Below are positions 6,421 to 8,472 of a DNA stretch of 8,472 bases, piece by piece. This stretch comes from Vibrio sp. UBA2441 (lineage in GTDB: Bacteria; Pseudomonadota; Gammaproteobacteria; Enterobacterales; Vibrionaceae). The stretch spans positions 1-8,472 of the forward strand of contig DDQN01000076.1 of assembly GCA_002342685.1 (NCBI GenBank). The letters run 5' to 3'. Under the pieces are notes generated by a model, which saw only the letters and a program-made list of their open reading frames with translations, was not told the origin of the DNA and did no database searches. Within the stretch, counting starts at the first letter, position 1. Each line of letters opens with the position of its first letter. Both the position numbers and the translations under genes were made by a program.

Positions 6421-6682
6421 TTAGTAGGCATGCGCGTATCGCTGCTGAACCGACTTAGTTAAATTGATAGTAAACTGTTGTTTATACGCAGCTTTTCTGC
6501 CCTTAGCAAGATACCTAACTATGGCAATCCGTGCATGCTTACTTTTATCTCAATGACTGCTCGTTAAGCACCCGCAGAAAGCGCTATCACTGCCGTTTTA
6601 TTGGGTTTACTTAAACCTATGCAGAAATAAAACACGCATTGCTCACCATAGGAATATGCACTTTGCTGTTTGATACAGTTTT
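6415..6682. repeat. Non-coding spacer with a 14-bp imperfect inverted repeat
   Basis: Between cassette 1 and the partition genes no coding frame is convincing. On the plus strand AGTAGGCATGCGCG (6423-6436) pairs with CGTGCATGCTTACT (6530-6543), with two G-T wobbles and no true mismatch. GCGTAT/ATACGC (6434-6439 and 6484-6489) offers a competing inner pairing. A minus-strand GCTTAAC (6569-6563) fits the R'' consensus, but it is 161 bases from GTTAGAG. A short palindrome GGTTTACTTAAACC is at 6604-6617. No terminator with a T-run was found. Confidence 0.45.
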
Positions 6683-6710
6683 ACTCACCTACTCACCTAC
6701 TCACCTACTC
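6683..6710. repeat. Tandem ACTC boxes (four at exact 8-bp period) after parG
   Basis: ACTC occurs at 6683, 6691, 6699 and 6707 on the plus strand, as the direct repeat ACTCACCT three times and then ACTCATTT. The last box supplies the final Glu and TAG codons of the parG-like gene. ACTC tetramers are the known recognition element of ParG in the ParFGH system, so this may be a centromere-like (parH-type) site. Confidence 0.7.
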
Positions 6711-6914
6711 ATTTGGCAGGCTTTCAATAAAGTTAGTCAAGACCTGCGTGATAGTCAAACCTTGCTTCGCAGCATAAATCTTAAGTTTAGAATGCATCTC
6801 CAGAGGGAGATTAAAGTTCACCCTTCTCTGCTCCTCAATACCAGCTAAGTCAGCAAACTTGGACTTAGCATCTTGCCTGGCACTTGGCCGTCCTGCGTTT
6901 AATAATCTACTCAT
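6705..6914 (-). CDS. parG: ParG-like ribbon-helix-helix partition protein
   Basis: A 69-residue basic protein. Residues 1-27 are a probably flexible basic tail (MSRLLNAGRPSARQ...). RRVNFNLP (30-37) is the DNA-binding beta strand of a ribbon-helix-helix dimer, followed by helices at about 38-50 and 53-66 (KLKIYAAKQGLTITQVLTNF). From memory, length and layout match ParG of plasmid TP228, including the RVNxN strand and the G-x-(S/T)-I-T turn. It should bind centromere and operator ACTC boxes, stimulate the ParF ATPase through its tail, and repress its own operon. The ATG at 6914 follows the parF stop by 16 bases, with GTGAGGG as a ribosome site. ACTC boxes flank the gene on both sides. Confidence 0.82.
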   Translation of the reverse strand: MSRLLNAGRPSARQDAKSKFADLAGIEEQRRVNFNLPLEMHSKLKIYAAKQGLTITQVLTNFIESLPNE

Positions 6915-6936
6915 TTACTCAAACCCTCACTTACTC
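6909..6936. repeat. ACTC boxes at the parF/parG junction, 8-bp register
   Basis: ACTC occurs at 6909, 6917 and 6933, with the variant CCTC at 6925, so all four positions keep an exact 8-bp step. The cluster covers the parF stop codon, the gap and the parG start. ParG bound here could occlude parG translation or transcription, or add to a distributed partition site. Confidence 0.6.
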
Positions 6937-7572
6937 AACAGCGTTATAAAAAAAGCTTTTAATTTCAGCAACGAGCGCATAAATCTCCATAGCTGCATCG
7001 CCTGTAGGGTACTCATCTAACACAGTCGTACCTTGTGCTGCGGAGCCTGGGTAAATCACTCTTTGCGTTATTCTTGTCTCTAAAACAGGCAAACCATACT
7101 CTTTAAGAGCACCGCCAACCTCAGAGCTCATTTTTGTGCCTTTGATAGAACGTGAAATAACAAATGCAGCTTGAAGCTTTCCGTCGGTCATTTCTATGCG
7201 CTGCTGCACTAGATCAACCAAGTCTGATGTCGCCCAAATATCATAAGGACTCGGCTGCACAGGAATCAGAATAAAATCTGCAGCTTTAATAGCTGATACA
7301 GCAAGATTTGCTGCCTGCGGTGCACCATCAATAATTATAAAATCTTTGCGGCCGAGGCTCTTTAGGTCACGCTCAATCGTGGGTCTATCAATACCAACAA
7401 CGGTAACAGGGTTGTCATCGCGTACAGCAGACCAATCCCTAGCGCTGCCTTGCGGATCTGAATCCACCAATAACACTTCTGCACCCGACAACTGAAATGC
7501 ATGGGCTAAATGGGTTGCAACTGTAGTTTTGCCAGCCCCGCCCTTTTGGTTTAATACTGCTATCACTTTCAT
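6931..7572 (-). CDS. parF: ParF-like (ParA superfamily) partition ATPase
   Basis: A 213-residue ParA/MinD-superfamily ATPase starting MKVIAVLNQKGGAGKTT. The deviant Walker A KGGAGKTT is at 10-17 with the signature lysine K10, Walker A' is VDSDPQ (36-41), and FIIIDGAP (78-85) is the Walker B-like strand. There is no N-terminal helix-turn-helix domain, so it belongs to the small ParF (type Ib) group, as does TP228 ParF (about 206 residues). ATP-dependent polymerisation or nucleoid binding by ParF, activated by ParG, moves plasmid copies apart before division. The frame extends upstream to a TTG at 7626, adding 18 residues, but the ATG at 7572 matches family N-termini and has AAAAGG upstream. 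Its presence suggests a plasmid or other extrachromosomal or integrative backbone. Confidence 0.9.
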   Translation of the reverse strand: MKVIAVLNQKGGAGKTTVATHLAHAFQLSGAEVLLVDSDPQGSARDWSAVRDDNPVTVVGIDRPTIERDLKSLGRKDFIIIDGAPQAANLAVSAIKAADFILIPVQPSPYDIWATSDLVDLVQQRIEMTDGKLQAAFVISRSIKGTKMSSEVGGALKEYGLPVLETRITQRVIYPGSAAQGTTVLDEYPTGDAAMEIYALVAEIKSFFYNAVE

Positions 7573-7636
7573 TCGTAGACGCCTTTTCAAAGAACATGTA
7601 CTGAAAAGCATCTCATGGAAACTCAAACGCGCAAGT

Positions 7637-7664
7637 GAGGTTATGAGTAAATAAATAGATGAGT
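7637..7664. promoter_or_regulatory. ACTC-box operator upstream of parF
   Basis: The minus strand carries ACTC at 7664-7661 and 7648-7645 and the variant CCTC at 7640-7637, again in 8-bp register. They lie in AT-rich DNA about 65-90 bases before the parF ATG. A further ACTC at 7621-7624 is in the opposite orientation. In ParFG systems the operator lies here and mediates ParG autorepression. TATATA near 7671 on the minus strand may be a -10 element, with no clear -35. Confidence 0.55.
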
Positions 7665-7709
7665 ATCTATATAAAATGACGGATACTAAAGGCAGCCGTA
7701 TAAACTACT

Positions 7710-8278
7710 GCAACTACTGTTGCCTCTGCTTGCGCCCTGAATGGCAAGTCGCTATCATGTTTCTTATACCTGCTCCTTGAGCAGTATGTCGGTCACTGGC
7801 CGATTAAAAGAACCAGTATTATCCTATCGTGCTGCACAGCCAGTACGCTGACAACCTGCAAACAATGTTCGCAGGCAAAAACCTCAGAACAGCATCCTAT
7901 GCTGCTCAACAATCCTACAGCGCTTAAAGCGCTATCAGTAGTTTCGAATCCATATTCGAAACACCATGCTCTGATATGCTGATCCAGCTATCTCTTTGAG
8001 CCTAGAAATCTATTAATAGCCCGTACGGGCTGAATCTATTCACAGTCATCTCATCTATAAAATCATTTAGCCAGCACAGTTTATCGTGCTGGAACTGATC
8101 AAATTATTTATCAAATCTGATTCTCCACAAAAGAGACAGATTCTTTGGTCAGGTCCTAAGTGTCTGATAGATAAGCAAAATACTGCTGAATTAATCGTTG
8201 CTGCTCGCGTGAAAATGCGTGAAACGAGCAACCTAACTCGAAAAATGTGCGAATGGGAGCTTCCAGCAACTGGCTGGA
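7710..8278. repeat. Hairpin-dense non-coding region
   Basis: No gene is convincing here; a 68-codon plus-strand frame (8086-8292) begins with GTG inside a hairpin arm and looks spurious. Inverted repeats, stem/loop: 7710-7723 (5/4), 7729-7748 (5/10), 7770-7784 (6/3), 7789-7803 (6/3 with one wobble), 7831-7840 (4/2), 7855-7875 (5, one mismatch, then 3), 7890-7904 (6/3), 7919-7933 (6/3), 7941-7962 (9/4), 7978-7988 (4/3), 8018-8031 (14-bp perfect palindrome), 8071-8092 (7/8), 8114-8142 (6+4 with a 2-base bulge), 8262-8278 (6/5). TATCGTGCTG repeats at 7825 and 8082, GCGTGAAA at 8207 and 8217. This could be a replication or transfer origin, a structured RNA or an operator field. Confidence 0.6.
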
Positions 8279-8333
8279 CAGCGCGTTGCTGAGGACTTCA
8301 CCTACAGCATTTTTCTAGTTAATAAACACAGTA

Positions 8334-8436
8334 GAACATTCTAGGCAGAGGGCCGGGTCGCCAGCGGTACTGGCTGATTAGACCACTTAACACACTGCGT
8401 CACCCCCCTCCTCTCTTCTCTGCTAATGAAATGTTC
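8334..8436. repeat. Nested four-layer inverted repeat (about 100 nt)
   Basis: GAACATT (8334-8340) pairs with AATGTTC (8430-8436), GCAGAG (8345-8350) with CTCTGC (8418-8423), GGTC (8356-8359) with GACC (8381-8384), and GCCAG (8360-8364) with CTGGC (8370-8374). The nesting suggests one folded RNA or DNA element. Another hairpin, AGCGG/CCGCT, follows at 8438-8453. No known RNA family is recognised. Confidence 0.4.
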
Positions 8437-8472
8437 CAGCGGGTCGTGCCGCTACACCATCGACGTAGTGTG

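Noticed and set aside
6671..6684. Terminator after the partition genes
   Set aside because: The only hairpin has a 4-base stem, and its T-run faces the plus strand, not the direction of parF-parG transcription.
6683..6714. Short tandem repeat as a CRISPR fragment
   Set aside because: The 8-base period has no spacers, and its link to a ParG-like gene explains it as protein-binding boxes.
7573..7626. Upstream TTG extension of ParF by 18 residues
   Set aside because: The extension has no family resemblance, and the ATG at 7572 gives the standard MKVIxxLNxKGG start of ParF-type ATPases.
8121..8129. DnaA-box-like TTCTCCACA beside AT-rich DNA, as a replication origin
   Set aside because: A single box with one mismatch, no iterons and no replication initiator gene in view; not enough to call an origin.
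8086..8292. Plus-strand 68-codon open frame
   Set aside because: It begins with GTG in the arm of a hairpin, has no ribosome site, spans several inverted repeats and gives no recognisable protein.

Overview
The window is most likely a gammaproteobacterial accessory region. It combines an integron gene-cassette array carrying a group II intron with a plasmid-type partition module. The host call rests on attC style, the bacterial class C group II intron and the ParF/ParG-like proteins; it is an inference. All convincing genes are on the minus strand, so the biological reading order runs from high to low coordinates.

Right part (about 7573-8472): no convincing gene. The stretch from about 7710 to 8280 is crowded with short inverted repeats, six of them at roughly 30-base spacing. 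A nested inverted repeat follows at 8334-8436. Next (6683-7664) comes a ParF-like Walker ATPase and a small ribbon-helix-helix ParG-like protein. Clusters of ACTC boxes in 8-base register lie before, between and after the two genes, as expected for a ParFG/parH partition system with autoregulation.

Middle and left part (357-6414): two integron cassettes in tandem. Cassette 1 holds one gene for a 188-residue protein with a transglutaminase-like Cys-His-Asp pattern. Cassette 2 holds a two-gene SIR2-HerA operon, a known NAD-depleting anti-phage system. The borders can be read from core-site bookkeeping. The cassette 1 stop codon lies in CTCTAAC, which is complementary to GTTAGAG at its own 5' end. 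The herA stop codon lies in AGCTAAC, complementary to GTTAGCT at the 5' end of cassette 2.

That second GTTAGCT is split into GT and TAGCT by a complete 1840-base class C group II intron (3928-5767) with its own reverse transcriptase/maturase, a 34-nt domain V and a domain VI with a bulged A. The intron therefore sits inside the attC of cassette 1, one base past the integrase crossover point and 14 bases before the SIR2 start codon. Splicing would restore a continuous cassette transcript, but at the DNA level the attC is broken.

Left edge (1-346): after the attC of cassette 2 the sequence changes at about 280-300 from AT-rich cassette DNA to GC-rich DNA. The GC-rich part holds the 3' remnant of one gene and the start of another that runs off the window. 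No integrase gene and no clear attI are present.
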